This document shows, piece after piece, positions 26,779 through 35,847 of a stretch of 64,000 nt of DNA (position 1 is its first letter; each line of letters opens with the position of its first letter). Under the pieces are notes generated by a model, which was not told the origin of the DNA, ran no database searches, and saw only the letters and a list, made by a program, of their open reading frames with translations. Origin of the DNA: Micromonospora phytophila (GTDB lineage: Bacteria; Actinomycetota; Actinomycetes; Mycobacteriales; Micromonosporaceae); assembly GCF_023656545.1 (NCBI RefSeq), contig NZ_JAMOKF010000001.1, positions 1-64,000 of the forward strand, given 5' to 3'. A program made the position numbers and the translations under genes.

Positions 26779-27386
26779 AAGGCGAGCCAACGTCGGGACG
26801 GCTCTCCCAGGCCGTACGCCTCACAGGGCCGCCAATGCCTCTCGTTGCCTGCACGGGTGCAACAAGGCCTCCACGTCCCGGCGTTCAAACCCTTCCCCCT
26901 GGTCCTCTTCTTGAAAGGAATCCCATGGCGTTTCGCCACCCCGTGAGACAGGCCCCCGCCACGGCCACCACCGCCCGGCAGGCGACCGATGGCCGCTACC
27001 AGTTGCCCGTCCTGCCCAGTTGACGGGCGCTCGGGCGAACGACCACCGCGGCGATCAACACCGACCACACCGGTGAAGGCTTCGACGCCGGCGACGCCAC
27101 GTCGGCGGTGAGGGCGGAGCCGACACGGCGACCGCCGCGCTGGCGCGGGAGGATCGTTCCGGCCCCGCGCTACCTTCCGCTGCTGAGACTCGGACTCGTA
27201 CCGGTGCTCTGCGTGCTGCAGCACGCAGAGCACCGGCGACTCAGGGACCTGGCCCAGCGTCGGCCAGGCTGTTGGAACCGCAGACTCCGGCAAGGAGCCG
27301 ATCAGCCACGACAGCACCTGCGCCGGTCCTCGACCAGGTCGGCTCCACGCCGTGATGCCCCGCGCGGCGGTCAGCCGGGCTGGTGG
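26779..27386. other. Non-coding end of the mobile-element remnant, with a palindrome and one tiny ORF
   Basis: Nothing of normal gene length is supported. A 32-codon ORF at 26925-27023 (MAFRHPVRQAPATATTARQA...) follows a GAAAGGAA site and might be a small peptide gene, but it has no recognised family. A perfect 36-bp palindrome lies at 27201-27236 (listed separately). Confidence 0.35.
27201..27236. repeat. Perfect 36-bp palindrome
   Basis: CCGGTGCTCTGCGTGCTG is followed at once by its exact reverse complement, centred on CTGCAG, with no spacer. It is too symmetrical for a terminator, which needs a loop. It resembles two inverted copies of an 18-bp end joined head to head, as in an excision scar or element junction; a binding site for a dimeric recombinase is another possibility. 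Confidence 0.85.
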
Positions 27387-28346
27387 TCACTGCTGAAGTG
27401 ACGCGATGACCTCGACGAGGACGTCGGGTGCCTCCCAGTTGAGCAGGTGTCCGGCGTCGGGCACGGTCACCAGCCGCGCTCCGGGCACACCGGCGGAGAG
27501 CCGGTGTGAGTGGCTCGGGGGCGTCGTGCGGTCCGCCGAGCCCACCACGACGACGGTCGGTACGGTGACCTCGCTCAGCCGGGGGTAATGGTCCTCCCGG
27601 CTGAAGGCCCGCACGATCGGGATGAGCGGCTGGTGGCTCTGACGGACGAAGACGTCCCGGAATACGGAGATCATGGCCGGCGACGGCCGGGTGCCGCACT
27701 GCGCGGCTCCGAACAGCACACCGCCGGTACGAGTACGCGCGAGCCGCTGCAGGACACCGGTTTCCAGCAGCGGAATCTGCAGCCGATTCTGCGGTGCCTG
27801 GTCGAGGATGCGGCCCGCCCAGGTAGCGAACAGCACCAGGCCGCGCAGGCGCCGGGCCAGCTCGGGGTGGTCGAGCACGGCACGGATCGCGATGAACCCG
27901 CCCATGGAGTGGCCGACCAGCACGGCGTCACGCACGTCGAAGTGCTCCAGAATGGCGGCGTAGTCCGCCGCCATGGGTTTCGAGCCGGTACCGGCGGAAC
28001 CAAGCGTCGAGCGCTCGTGGCCGCGCTGGTCGAAGGCGATGACCCGGTGACCGCGGGCGACCAGGGTGTCCCACACCACGTTCCACTCCAACAGCGAGGC
28101 CCCATATCCGTGCGCGAGCACCACCGGCGGGCCGTCCCCGGCCACGATCGCGCGCAGCACCGTTCCGTCCGGACGCGGGACGAGCACCGCCTCGCCCTGC
28201 GGCTCCCGAGCGAGCCGGTCATACGGCAAGGGGTCCGGGTTGCGTTCGATCCTGGCGACCGCCGCCCGCGCCGCCCGCGCCGCCGCGATGGTGGCGGCAC
28301 CGAGCAGCGCGACGGCCGTGCCGCCCACGATCCAGGCGCGGCGCAT
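27387..28346 (-). CDS. Membrane-anchored alpha/beta hydrolase, 319 aa
   Basis: An N-terminal hydrophobic helix (residues 4-24, GGTAVALLGAATIAAARAAR) probably anchors the protein. It is followed by a classical alpha/beta hydrolase: oxyanion loop VVLAHGYGASLLEWN, nucleophile S147 in VGHSMGGF, acid in VVVGSADRTTPP and base in VPDAGHLLNWE. ATG at 28346 lies only 2 nt after the P450 stop, so the two genes form a coupled operon. Earlier in-frame codons fall inside the P450 gene. Likely an esterase, epoxide hydrolase or haloalkane-type enzyme; the substrate cannot be read from sequence. Confidence 0.85.
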   Translation of the reverse strand: MRRAWIVGGTAVALLGAATIAAARAARAAVARIERNPDPLPYDRLAREPQGEAVLVPRPDGTVLRAIVAGDGPPVVLAHGYGASLLEWNVVWDTLVARGHRVIAFDQRGHERSTLGSAGTGSKPMAADYAAILEHFDVRDAVLVGHSMGGFIAIRAVLDHPELARRLRGLVLFATWAGRILDQAPQNRLQIPLLETGVLQRLARTRTGGVLFGAAQCGTRPSPAMISVFRDVFVRQSHQPLIPIVRAFSREDHYPRLSEVTVPTVVVVGSADRTTPPSHSHRLSAGVPGARLVTVPDAGHLLNWEAPDVLVEVIASLQQ

Positions 28347-28348
28347 GC

Positions 28349-29554
28349 TCAACGCCGCCGGAAGTGAAGCGGCAGGCTCTCGGGTCCGTGGATGGCGGTG
28401 GGCGGACGCCAGGTCCCGGGGCCGGCTATCGACGGCGGCGCCAGTTGGCTGCTGAGCGCGATCAGCGACTCGGCCATCTCGACGCGGGCGGTCGGTGCCC
28501 CGATGCAGTAGTGCGCTCCACCGCCGAAGGTCAGGTGCGGCACCTGCCGGTGGATCGTGATGTCGAAACGGTCGCCGTCGTCGACGGCGCGCGGGTCGCG
28601 GCTGGCGGCGTGCGTGCCGAGCAGCAGGAAGGTGCCTGCCGGGACGTGGACACCGTGCAGGTCGAGGTCCTCGGCGGGGAACCGGAAGATCGTCGGTACC
28701 GCCGGCGCCCATCGCATGACCTCCTCCACGGCCTGTGGCGCGAGCTCCGGGCGCTCTGCGAGCAGCCGCCACTGGTCGGGGTACTCGCTGAACGTCGCCA
28801 GCGCCTGACCGAGCTGGTTACGGGTGGTGTCGTGCGCGGCGAACACGAGGGTCAGGGCGAGGTTGCGCAGTTCTTCGGTGCCGAGCCGGTCCCCGCTCTC
28901 CTCGGCGGCGATGAGCGCCGACAGGAGGTCGTCCCGCGGCTCGGCGCGGCGCTGCTCGATCAGTGAGTCGACGTACGCCCGCAGCCCCACGACGGCGTCC
29001 TCCACCCGCGTACGCAGCTGCGGCAGGGTGAAGCTGTAGACCAGTCCGACATCTGTCGACCAGCGGCGGAACAACTCGTAGTCGGTTGGTGGGACGCCGA
29101 GCAGCGCGCACATCACCCGCACCGGCATCGGGTCGGCGAAATCTGCCATGAACTCGCACTCGCCCCGCTGGGCGATCGCCGCGGTCAGACTCGTCGCGGT
29201 GTCACGCATGAATGGCCGCAGGCCCTCGATCATCCGTGGCGAGAATGCCTTGCTGACCAGTCGCCGCAGGCGCAGATGGTCAGCGCCTCGCTGGTGCAGG
29301 ATCATCGGCACGAACCAGTCGTACAGCGGTCCGTCGGAAATGCCCATCAGCTCCAGGTAGCGCTCGCCGCTCTGCGCCAGCCGTGGGTCGCGGAGCAGTT
29401 GGTGCATCTCGGCATGGCGCAGCACGATGAGTCCCATCGGCGTCGTGGCACACCAGTTCGCCTCGCGTGCCGCGGCGACCGCGGGGGAGTCGAACCGAAA
29501 GTCCTGCGCGGTGATGTCGAGGAACGGAAGATCCACGGCGGGGGTCGTCGTCAT
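28349..29554 (-). CDS. Cytochrome P450, 401 aa
   Basis: The family signatures are complete: heme-binding LTFGGGAHYCIGAPTARVEM, the I-helix FAAHDTTRNQ, and the K-helix EEVMR with its later Arg. The N-terminus is soluble, as in bacterial class I P450s, so it needs a separate ferredoxin, which is not in the window. ATG at 29554 is preferred over GTG at 29560 because CAGGAG lies 5 nt upstream. With the adjoining hydrolase it forms a two-gene unit that could hydroxylate or epoxidise a substrate and then hydrolyse the product. Confidence 0.92.
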   Translation of the reverse strand: MTTTPAVDLPFLDITAQDFRFDSPAVAAAREANWCATTPMGLIVLRHAEMHQLLRDPRLAQSGERYLELMGISDGPLYDWFVPMILHQRGADHLRLRRLVSKAFSPRMIEGLRPFMRDTATSLTAAIAQRGECEFMADFADPMPVRVMCALLGVPPTDYELFRRWSTDVGLVYSFTLPQLRTRVEDAVVGLRAYVDSLIEQRRAEPRDDLLSALIAAEESGDRLGTEELRNLALTLVFAAHDTTRNQLGQALATFSEYPDQWRLLAERPELAPQAVEEVMRWAPAVPTIFRFPAEDLDLHGVHVPAGTFLLLGTHAASRDPRAVDDGDRFDITIHRQVPHLTFGGGAHYCIGAPTARVEMAESLIALSSQLAPPSIAGPGTWRPPTAIHGPESLPLHFRRR

Positions 29555-29944
29555 CGTCACTCCTGACCGAATGATCTAGGTACATGAATCGATGCCGTGG
29601 TCACGGTAGCCACACCACCCCCCTGCGCGACACCCCCTGTAATCAACATCCCACGATGTGTCACCCCCGCTATTCGCACCGGATCACCGATCTTGCGCGC
29701 AACGGCTTGACGGGGCTTGCCGCTCGGCGACCTCTTCGGCGCCTCCTGAGGGGTCACGTCCTTGCCGCGCTCACACGCGGCCCTGCTCGGCTGGGGGCGG
29801 CGCAAAGGTCCTTGTTGTCGCCAAACTGGTCGTTTCAGAATGAGGACACCGCGTCACCCGAGGGCGTGCGGCCCGGCCGCGCGCCCGCCGTGTCGGCTGC
29901 GAAACTTGCTGTCCGGTTGTCGGAGACGGTGATAGACAGCCTGA
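29555..29944. other. Divergent promoter region between the P450 and the maleylpyruvate-isomerase-like gene
   Basis: This 390-bp region must hold the start signals of both genes. An AT-richer patch lies right before the P450 gene (TGATCTAGGTACATGAATCG). No operator matching those of the TetR regulon was found here. Confidence 0.4.
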
Positions 29945-30736
29945 GTGGAAGAGACTCTGGAGTTCCCCGTTCTGCTGCGGCTGATCGACCAACGGTCGAC
30001 CGCCTTCCGCGCCGCGGTCGCCTCCGCGCCCAGCCTCGACGTGCAGGTTCCGACCTGCCCCGAGTGGACGCTGTTCGATCTGGTGCAGCACCTGGGCGAG
30101 GGGCGCCGCTCCTGGGCCGCCACCGTCGCCGCAGGGCCTACCGCCTCGGCCAGGTCCGCATCGGAGGGCCCGGCTGCGCCTCGGGAGCGCGAGGCCCTGC
30201 TGGCCTGGTTGGCCGCATCGACGCAGCAGCTACTGCACGCATTGCGGGAGGCCGGCCCGGATCGCGGTTGTTGGACGTGGTGGGGTACGTCGCAGTCGCC
30301 GCGGACCTGCGGTGCCGTCGCCCGACACCAGCTCCAGGAGATCGCGGTGCACACCTACGACGCCCAGGTCACCCTGGGCGCCCCGCAGCCGCTGCCGGAC
30401 CAGGTCGCACTCGACGGTGTCGAGGAGTTCCTGTCCACCTGCTGCACAACGACGGCCGCCTGGCCGCACGAGCCCGCTGCCGTCGATTACCACGCCACCG
30501 AGGGCCGCTCCTGGCGCAACTGGCTCTCCGCCGACGGCGCACGGGCCGCCCGCCTGCCCACACCCGGCACAATGCCCGCCACCGCTGCCGTCGAGGACGC
30601 GGCCGACGCCTCCGCCCGAGGCACGGCCAGTGAGCTGGTCCTGGCCTTCTACGGCCGTGTTCCGGTGGACTCCCTGAAGCTCGACGGCGACCGACGTCTC
30701 TTCGACCTGCTCATAGCCTGGGAACCGGATGAGTAG
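29945..30736 (+). CDS. Maleylpyruvate-isomerase-family mycothiol-dependent protein, 263 aa
   Basis: The N-terminal MDMPI/DinB-type helical bundle is visible: VPTCPEWTLFDLVQHLGEGR with the first metal-binding His, then ARHQLQEIAVHTYDAQVTLG with the HxxExxxHxxD pattern. Together they give the three-His metal site of the family. The C-terminal domain follows (ASELVLAFYGRVPVDSLKL). Family members use mycothiol as thiol cofactor, typical of actinobacteria. The precise reaction is unknown. GTG at 29945 is the start; the ribosome-binding site is weak. Confidence 0.8.
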   Translation: MEETLEFPVLLRLIDQRSTAFRAAVASAPSLDVQVPTCPEWTLFDLVQHLGEGRRSWAATVAAGPTASARSASEGPAAPREREALLAWLAASTQQLLHALREAGPDRGCWTWWGTSQSPRTCGAVARHQLQEIAVHTYDAQVTLGAPQPLPDQVALDGVEEFLSTCCTTTAAWPHEPAAVDYHATEGRSWRNWLSADGARAARLPTPGTMPATAAVEDAADASARGTASELVLAFYGRVPVDSLKLDGDRRLFDLLIAWEPDE

Positions 30737-30844
30737 GACGTGACGATGCGTGGCGCTTCAGCCCGGCGACGAGATGTAGATCTCACCCGTGGACGACGTC
30801 CCGGCCTCGGACGGCGCTTGCTTCCGTTGGGGTCCGAACGTAGC

Positions 30845-30871
30845 TTGACATGACATACCGACCGGTCGGTA
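30845..30871 (+). promoter_or_regulatory. Promoter -35 box and TetR-type operator 1
   Basis: TTGACA at 30845-30850 is followed at once by the perfect palindrome TACCGACCGGTCGGTA (30856-30871), which occupies the spacer and the -10 region. Binding there would block RNA polymerase. It is about 100 bp upstream of the NADP oxidoreductase start. The same palindrome core recurs at 32936 and 37725. Confidence 0.75.
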
Positions 30872-30968
30872 CGCCTAGCCCACGGGTGGCCACGTCGATC
30901 TGCGGTACGGGCTTGTCGCTGTGCACATTCAGGTTTCCGTCAACCGTGACAATCGAGGGACCGCCGAG

Positions 30969-31982
30969 ATGAAGCGCATCAACCGTCAACTGCTCCTGGC
31001 TGCGCGTCCCATGGGGCTGCCCCGGTCAACCGACTGGGAGCTGCTCGAGGTGCCGGTCGACGAGCCGGGCGAGGATGAGTTCCTCGTGCAGGTGCTGTAC
31101 CTCTCACTCGACCCGGCGATGCGCGGCTGGATGAACGCGGCCAGGTCGTACATTCGGCCGGTGGAGATCGGCGAGGTGATGCGCGCCGGTGCGGTGGGCC
31201 GGGTCATTTCCTCGCGGCACCCCGGGTTCGCGGTCGGCGACCACGTGTCCGGCGCGTTCGGCGTCCAGGAGTATTGCGTGTCGGACGGGCGCGACGTCAC
31301 CATCGTGGACCCTGCGCTCGCACCGCTGCCGGTCTATCTCGGCGCCCTCGGCATGACCGGAATCACGGCCTACTTCGGCCTGCTCGACGTCGGCCGCCCG
31401 CAGCCTGGGCAGACCGTCGTGGTCTCCGCAGCGGCGGGCGCGGTCGGCAGTGTGGTCGGCCAGATCGCCAAGCTCCTGGGCTGTCGGGTCATCGGCATTG
31501 CCGGCGGCGAACACAAGTGCCGACTGGTGGTGGACGAGTTCGGGTTCGATGCGGCGATCGACTATCGGTCCGAGGATGTGCAGAAGGCCCTACGCCAGCA
31601 CGCCCCGGACGGGGTGGACGTGTTCTTCGACAACGTCGGCGGCGACATCCTCGACGCGGTGCTGACCCGGCTGGCCCGAGGTGCGCGAATCGTCATCTGC
31701 GGTGCCATCTCCCAATACAACAACACCGAGCCGGTCAAGGGCCCGAGCAACTACATGTCGCTGCTTGTAAGCCGCGCCTCCATGACGGGGATGGTCGTTT
31801 TCGACTACGCCGACCGGTACTCCGAGGCCGTCGCGAAGCTGGCCGAGTGGTTGGCGGCCGGACAGCTGCGGTCGATGGAGGACGTGGTTCCCGGAGGGGT
31901 GAGCGCGTTTCCCGAGACGTTGCTCCGGCTGTTCCGCGGTGAGAACCTCGGCAAGCTGGTGCTCCAGGTCGCGGACGCGTAA
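30969..31982 (+). CDS. NADP-dependent medium-chain oxidoreductase (zinc-free, PTGR/CurA-like), 337 aa
   Basis: The N-terminus (NRQLLLAARPMGLPRSTDWE, VLYLSLDPAMRGWMN) is that of the leukotriene B4 12-hydroxydehydrogenase/curcumin-reductase group. The nucleotide site reads VVVSAAAGAVGSVVGQIAKL, and the later FFDNVGGDILDAVL is also typical. There are no zinc ligands. Such enzymes reduce the double bond of alpha,beta-unsaturated carbonyls. ATG at 30969 with GAGGGA upstream was chosen; the frame extends back over the promoter. It is the first gene behind operator 1 and is followed by an SDR gene. Confidence 0.87.
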   Translation: MKRINRQLLLAARPMGLPRSTDWELLEVPVDEPGEDEFLVQVLYLSLDPAMRGWMNAARSYIRPVEIGEVMRAGAVGRVISSRHPGFAVGDHVSGAFGVQEYCVSDGRDVTIVDPALAPLPVYLGALGMTGITAYFGLLDVGRPQPGQTVVVSAAAGAVGSVVGQIAKLLGCRVIGIAGGEHKCRLVVDEFGFDAAIDYRSEDVQKALRQHAPDGVDVFFDNVGGDILDAVLTRLARGARIVICGAISQYNNTEPVKGPSNYMSLLVSRASMTGMVVFDYADRYSEAVAKLAEWLAAGQLRSMEDVVPGGVSAFPETLLRLFRGENLGKLVLQVADA

Positions 31983-31994
31983 GGGATGCCAGTC

Positions 31995-32777
31995 ATGGAA
32001 CTGAGCGATGCCGGTGTCGTCGTTACCGGAGCCGGATCGGGAATCGGCGCGGCGCTCGCCCGCCGATTCGCCACTGCGGGGGCCAGGGTCGTGGTCAATG
32101 ACCTGGACGCCGAGGCTGCCGCGAGGGTCGCCAAGGAGGTCGGGGGCATTTCCGTGGCCGGCGACGCCAGCGCCGAGGAGAGCGTGGCCGCGCTGGTGAC
32201 GGCCGCCCGGGCCCATCTCGGCGAGATCGACCTGTTCTGCGCGAACGCCGGGATCGAGCCGGGCGGCGGAGTGCACACCCCGGACGAGACGTGGGACCGG
32301 GTGTGGCAGGTGAACGTCATGGGGCACGTGCGGGCGGTTCGACACCTGCTCGGGCCCTGGCTGGCGCGGGGGCGGGGGCACCTGCTGGCCACCGTGTCCG
32401 CCGCCGGTCTGCTCACACACCTCGAGTCCGCGTCGTACTCGGTGACCAAGCACGGCGCGTTGGCCTTTGCCGAGTGGCTTTCGGCCAGCTACGGCGACAA
32501 GGGAGTGACGGTCCAAGTCATCTGCCCGCTGGGGGTGCGCACAGAGATGTACGAGCGTACCGACCCGGCCGCCAAGGCGGTCCTCGCCGGCGAGGTCCTG
32601 GAGCCGGAGCAGGTCGCCGACGTGGTCATGGCGGGACTCGCGGACGGGCGATTCCTCATCCTGCCCCACCCCGAGGTGCAGGACCACTACGCCTTTCGAG
32701 CGACCCAGACCGACCGGTGGCTCCATGCCATGGGCCGCCTTCGTCGGCGCATCGACGAGGCCGCCGGCACCGGGTGA
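31995..32777 (+). CDS. Short-chain dehydrogenase/reductase, 260 aa
   Basis: A classical SDR: cofactor loop TGAGSGIGAALARRF, NAG in LFCANAGIEPG, the serine strand TVSAAGLLTHLESAS and catalytic YSVTKHG (YxxxK). DLDAEA after the second strand suggests NAD(H) preference. ATG at 31995 gives a sound spacing to AAGGG; ATG at 31986 is too close to it. It follows the NADP oxidoreductase by 12 nt, so the two form an operon under operator 1. Likely a 3-hydroxyacyl or alcohol dehydrogenase step. Confidence 0.88.
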   Translation: MELSDAGVVVTGAGSGIGAALARRFATAGARVVVNDLDAEAAARVAKEVGGISVAGDASAEESVAALVTAARAHLGEIDLFCANAGIEPGGGVHTPDETWDRVWQVNVMGHVRAVRHLLGPWLARGRGHLLATVSAAGLLTHLESASYSVTKHGALAFAEWLSASYGDKGVTVQVICPLGVRTEMYERTDPAAKAVLAGEVLEPEQVADVVMAGLADGRFLILPHPEVQDHYAFRATQTDRWLHAMGRLRRRIDEAAGTG

Positions 32778-32935
32778 ACTGACCCGATCCCTCGTTGCCA
32801 TCGGTGTTCGCAACCGCGTGAGGTGAACGCCAGCAAGCGATTGGGTGAGGCCGACAGGCAAGGCTCCGGCGGCGTGCGCCGCACCCGCTCGGGGAAGCGC
32901 TCGGGGGGTGACACCCACCCGCCGGGCGTGCCACC

Positions 32936-32953
32936 ATACCGACCAGTCGGTAT
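32936..32953 (+). promoter_or_regulatory. TetR-type operator 2
   Basis: ATACCGACCAGTCGGTAT is an 18-bp palindrome differing from operator 1 only in the two central bases. It ends 20 bp upstream of the molybdopterin oxidoreductase start, so a bound dimer would overlap the promoter and leader. The tetR gene lies downstream in the same transcription unit, which would give autoregulation. Confidence 0.8.
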
Positions 32954-32973
32954 CCCACCGGAAGGGGCCTGCG

Positions 32974-35193
32974 ATGGCGGCGACGACCGCGACGCGCACC
33001 GCGTACCGTACCTGTCCGCTCTGCGAGGCCACCTGCGGCCTGACCCTGACCATCACCGGTGATCGGGTCACCCACGCACGCGGCGACCGCGACCACGTCT
33101 TCAGCCACGGCTTCGTCTGCCCGAAGGGAGCCGCGTTCCCGCAGCTCCTCGCCGACCCGGACCGCCTGCGCCGGCCGCTGCTGCGCGTTGACGGCACGCT
33201 GCGGGAGGTCGGCTGGGACGAGGCGTTCGCCGCCGTCGAGGCCGGACTCGCCGCCGCCCGGTCGGGCGGCCGGGACGCCGTCGCCGTCTACCTCGGCAAC
33301 CCCAACGTGCACACCATGGCCGGCGGACTCCATGTCGGTCCCCTCGTCCGGGCGCTCGGCACCCGCAACGTCTACTCCGCCAGCACCGTCGACCAGATGC
33401 CCAAGCATGTCTCCTCGGGTTATCTCTACGGCGACCCGAACGCCATCCCGGTGCCCGACCTCGACCGCACCGACCTGCTCGTGCTGCTTGGCGCCAACCC
33501 CTTCGAGTCCAACGGCAGCCTCTGCACCGCCCCCGACTTTCCCGGCCGGCTGCGGGCGTTGCAGGCCCGCGGCGGTCGGTTCGTCGTCGTCGACCCCCGG
33601 CGCACCCGCACGGCCACCGCCGCCGACGAGCACCTACCCATCCGGCCCGGCACCGACGCGCTGCTGCTCTTCGCCGTCGTGCACACCCTCTTCGAGGAGG
33701 ACCTCGTACGGCTCGGCCGGCTGGCGGAGTATGTCACCGGCCTCGACGACGTCCGGGACCTGGCCGCGGCGTTCACCCCCGAGCGGGTGGCCGACCGGTG
33801 CGCGGTGTCCGCGCCGCGCATCCGCCAACTCGCCCACGAGCTTGCCGCCGCTTCCGCGGCCGCCGTCTACGGCCGCATCGGCACCTGCACCGTCGCGTTC
33901 GGCACGCTGACCAGCTGGCTGGTCGACGTGGTCAACGTGCTCACCGGTAACCTCGACCGGCCGGGCGGGGCGATGTTCCCCCTCGCCGCCCACCAGCGCA
34001 CCCGCGCCGCCGGGCCCGGCAAGGGCTTCCGCACCGGACGTTGGACCAGCCGGGTGCGCCGCCTGCCGGAGGTCAAGAGCGAACTCCCGGTCGCCACGCT
34101 CGCCGACGAGATCGAGACACCGGGGGAGGGTCAGGTCCGGGCGTTGATCACCATCGCCGGCAACCCCGTTCTCTCCACCGCCAACAGCCGGCGGCTGGAC
34201 GGCGCCCTCGCCTCGCTCGATTTCATGGTCAGCGTCGACCCGTACCTGAACGAGACCACCCGGCACGCCGACGTGGTCCTGCCGCCGTCCGATGCCGCCC
34301 GCACCGGCCACTACGACTTCGCGTTCCTCACCCTGGCCGTTCGCAACGTCGCCAGCTACTCGCCTCCCGCCCTGCCGCCGGAACCCGACAGCCTCGACGA
34401 GTGCGACATCCTCGCCCGGCTCACCCTGATCGCCGCCGGACGGGGCGCCGGTGCCGACCCGGCGGAACTGCACGAGCACCTGCTCGGCCAGACGCTCGCC
34501 GACGCGGCCGAGACGCTGGGCCGGCCGGTGGCACAGCTACGCGCCCTGGTCGCCGGGGACCGGCCGGCCGAGCGCCTGCTCGACGCGCGGCTGCGGCTCG
34601 GCGCCTACGGCGACCAGTTCGGAGCGCGACCGGACGGCCTGTCCCTGACCCGGCTCCTCGAGCACCCGCACGGCGTCGACCTCGGACCGCTGCAACCGCG
34701 GCTGCCGGAGGTGCTGCGCACGGCGAGCGGGACCATCGAGCTCTGCCCGCCGCCGATCGCCGCCGACGTGGCCCGGCTCCGCGAGGCGCGCGACGCGCCA
34801 CCGGACGGATTCGTCCTCGTCGGCCGCCGGCACCTGCGGTCGAACAACAGCTGGATGCACAACGTGCCCGCGCTGGTGAAGGGGCGCGACCGCTGCACCC
34901 TGCAGGTGCACCCAGAGGACGCGACCAGACTCGGGCTCGCCCCCGGGGACGCCGCGCGGGTCTCCTCCCGGGTCGGGTCGGTCGTCGTCCCCGTCGAGCT
35001 GACCGCCGACACCATGCCGGGCGTGGTCAGCATGCCGCACGGGTGGGGACACGACGTCCCGGGCACCCGCCAGTCGGTGGCCCGCGCGCACGCCGGCGTC
35101 AACAGCAATGTGCTCACCGACGAGACGGCCGTCGACCCGCTGTCGGGCAACGTCGTGCTCAACGGCATCCCGGTACGTGTCGAGCCCGCCTGA
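32974..35193 (+). CDS. Molybdopterin-dependent oxidoreductase with N-terminal 4Fe-4S cluster, 739 aa
   Basis: The N-terminal cluster motif is complete: CPLCEATCG (C14, C17, C21) with FVCPKG (C49). Next come molybdopterin-family blocks: SASTVDQMPKHVSSGYLYGD, LLVLLGANPFESNGSL, the strand FVVVDPRRTRTA, and the C-terminal dinucleotide-binding barrel (NNSWMHNVPALVKGRDRCTL, MPHGWGHDVPGTR, VNSNVLTDET). There is no Tat signal, so it is cytoplasmic. This DMSO-reductase subfamily is often annotated formate-dehydrogenase-like, but the substrate is unproven. ATG at 32974 follows GGAAGGGG and operator 2. Confidence 0.85.
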   Translation: MAATTATRTAYRTCPLCEATCGLTLTITGDRVTHARGDRDHVFSHGFVCPKGAAFPQLLADPDRLRRPLLRVDGTLREVGWDEAFAAVEAGLAAARSGGRDAVAVYLGNPNVHTMAGGLHVGPLVRALGTRNVYSASTVDQMPKHVSSGYLYGDPNAIPVPDLDRTDLLVLLGANPFESNGSLCTAPDFPGRLRALQARGGRFVVVDPRRTRTATAADEHLPIRPGTDALLLFAVVHTLFEEDLVRLGRLAEYVTGLDDVRDLAAAFTPERVADRCAVSAPRIRQLAHELAAASAAAVYGRIGTCTVAFGTLTSWLVDVVNVLTGNLDRPGGAMFPLAAHQRTRAAGPGKGFRTGRWTSRVRRLPEVKSELPVATLADEIETPGEGQVRALITIAGNPVLSTANSRRLDGALASLDFMVSVDPYLNETTRHADVVLPPSDAARTGHYDFAFLTLAVRNVASYSPPALPPEPDSLDECDILARLTLIAAGRGAGADPAELHEHLLGQTLADAAETLGRPVAQLRALVAGDRPAERLLDARLRLGAYGDQFGARPDGLSLTRLLEHPHGVDLGPLQPRLPEVLRTASGTIELCPPPIAADVARLREARDAPPDGFVLVGRRHLRSNNSWMHNVPALVKGRDRCTLQVHPEDATRLGLAPGDAARVSSRVGSVVVPVELTADTMPGVVSMPHGWGHDVPGTRQSVARAHAGVNSNVLTDETAVDPLSGNVVLNGIPVRVEPA

Positions 35194-35247
35194 CGCGCGT
35201 ACGCTTGCCCACCGGGCCGGCCGGCGGCCCGGAAGGGAAGGGCGACG

Positions 35248-35847
35248 GTGAGTCGTACGGTCGGCGGCGAGGCACTGCCGCAGCGGCTGCTGGCGGTCGC
35301 CACCCGGCTGTTCGCGGAGAAGGGCTTCGAGAAGACCTCGGTCCAGGAGATCGTCGAGGCGGCCGGGGTCACGAAGGGCGCGATGTACCACTACTTCGCC
35401 GCCAAGGACGACCTGCTCCAGGAGATCTACCAGCGGCTGCTGCGCATGCAGCGCGAACGCCTGGAGACCATCATGGCCAGCCCGCAGCCGGTGGCGCGGC
35501 GCCTGCACGCCGCCGCCGCCGACGTGGTGGTCACCGCGATCGCCAACCTCGACGACGCCACCATCTTCCTGCAGTCGATGCACCTGCTCACCGCCGACCG
35601 CCAGCGCGCGGTGCGGGCGGCCCGCCGCGAGTATCACGAGCGCTTCCGCTCGCTGGTCGAGAAGGGGCAGCGCGCCGGAACGTTCCGTCCCGACGTGCCG
35701 GCCGAGCTGGTGGTGGACTACTTCTTCGGCGCGGTGCACCACCTCGGCGCGTGGTTCCGCAGCGACGGCCGGCTCACCCCGGAGCAGGTCGGCGACCACT
35801 TCGCCGACCTGCTCCTGGCCTCGCTGCGTCCCGAACCGGCCCGCTGA
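35248..35847 (+). CDS. TetR/AcrR-family repressor, 199 aa; likely regulator of the local regulon
   Basis: The N-terminal helix-turn-helix is typical: ATRLFAEKGFEKTSVQEIVE then AAGVTKGAMYHYFAAKDDLL. The C-terminal ligand domain (DVPAELVVDYFFGAVHHLGA) resembles TetR regulators of acyl-CoA metabolism. The GTG start at 35248 follows GGAAGGGAAGGG. It sits 54 bp after the molybdopterin gene with no operator of its own, so it is probably cotranscribed and autoregulated through operator 2. It is the best candidate for binding all three TACCGAC-YR-GTCGGTA sites; its natural inducer would be a pathway acyl-CoA. Confidence 0.85.
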   Translation: MSRTVGGEALPQRLLAVATRLFAEKGFEKTSVQEIVEAAGVTKGAMYHYFAAKDDLLQEIYQRLLRMQRERLETIMASPQPVARRLHAAAADVVVTAIANLDDATIFLQSMHLLTADRQRAVRAARREYHERFRSLVEKGQRAGTFRPDVPAELVVDYFFGAVHHLGAWFRSDGRLTPEQVGDHFADLLLASLRPEPAR

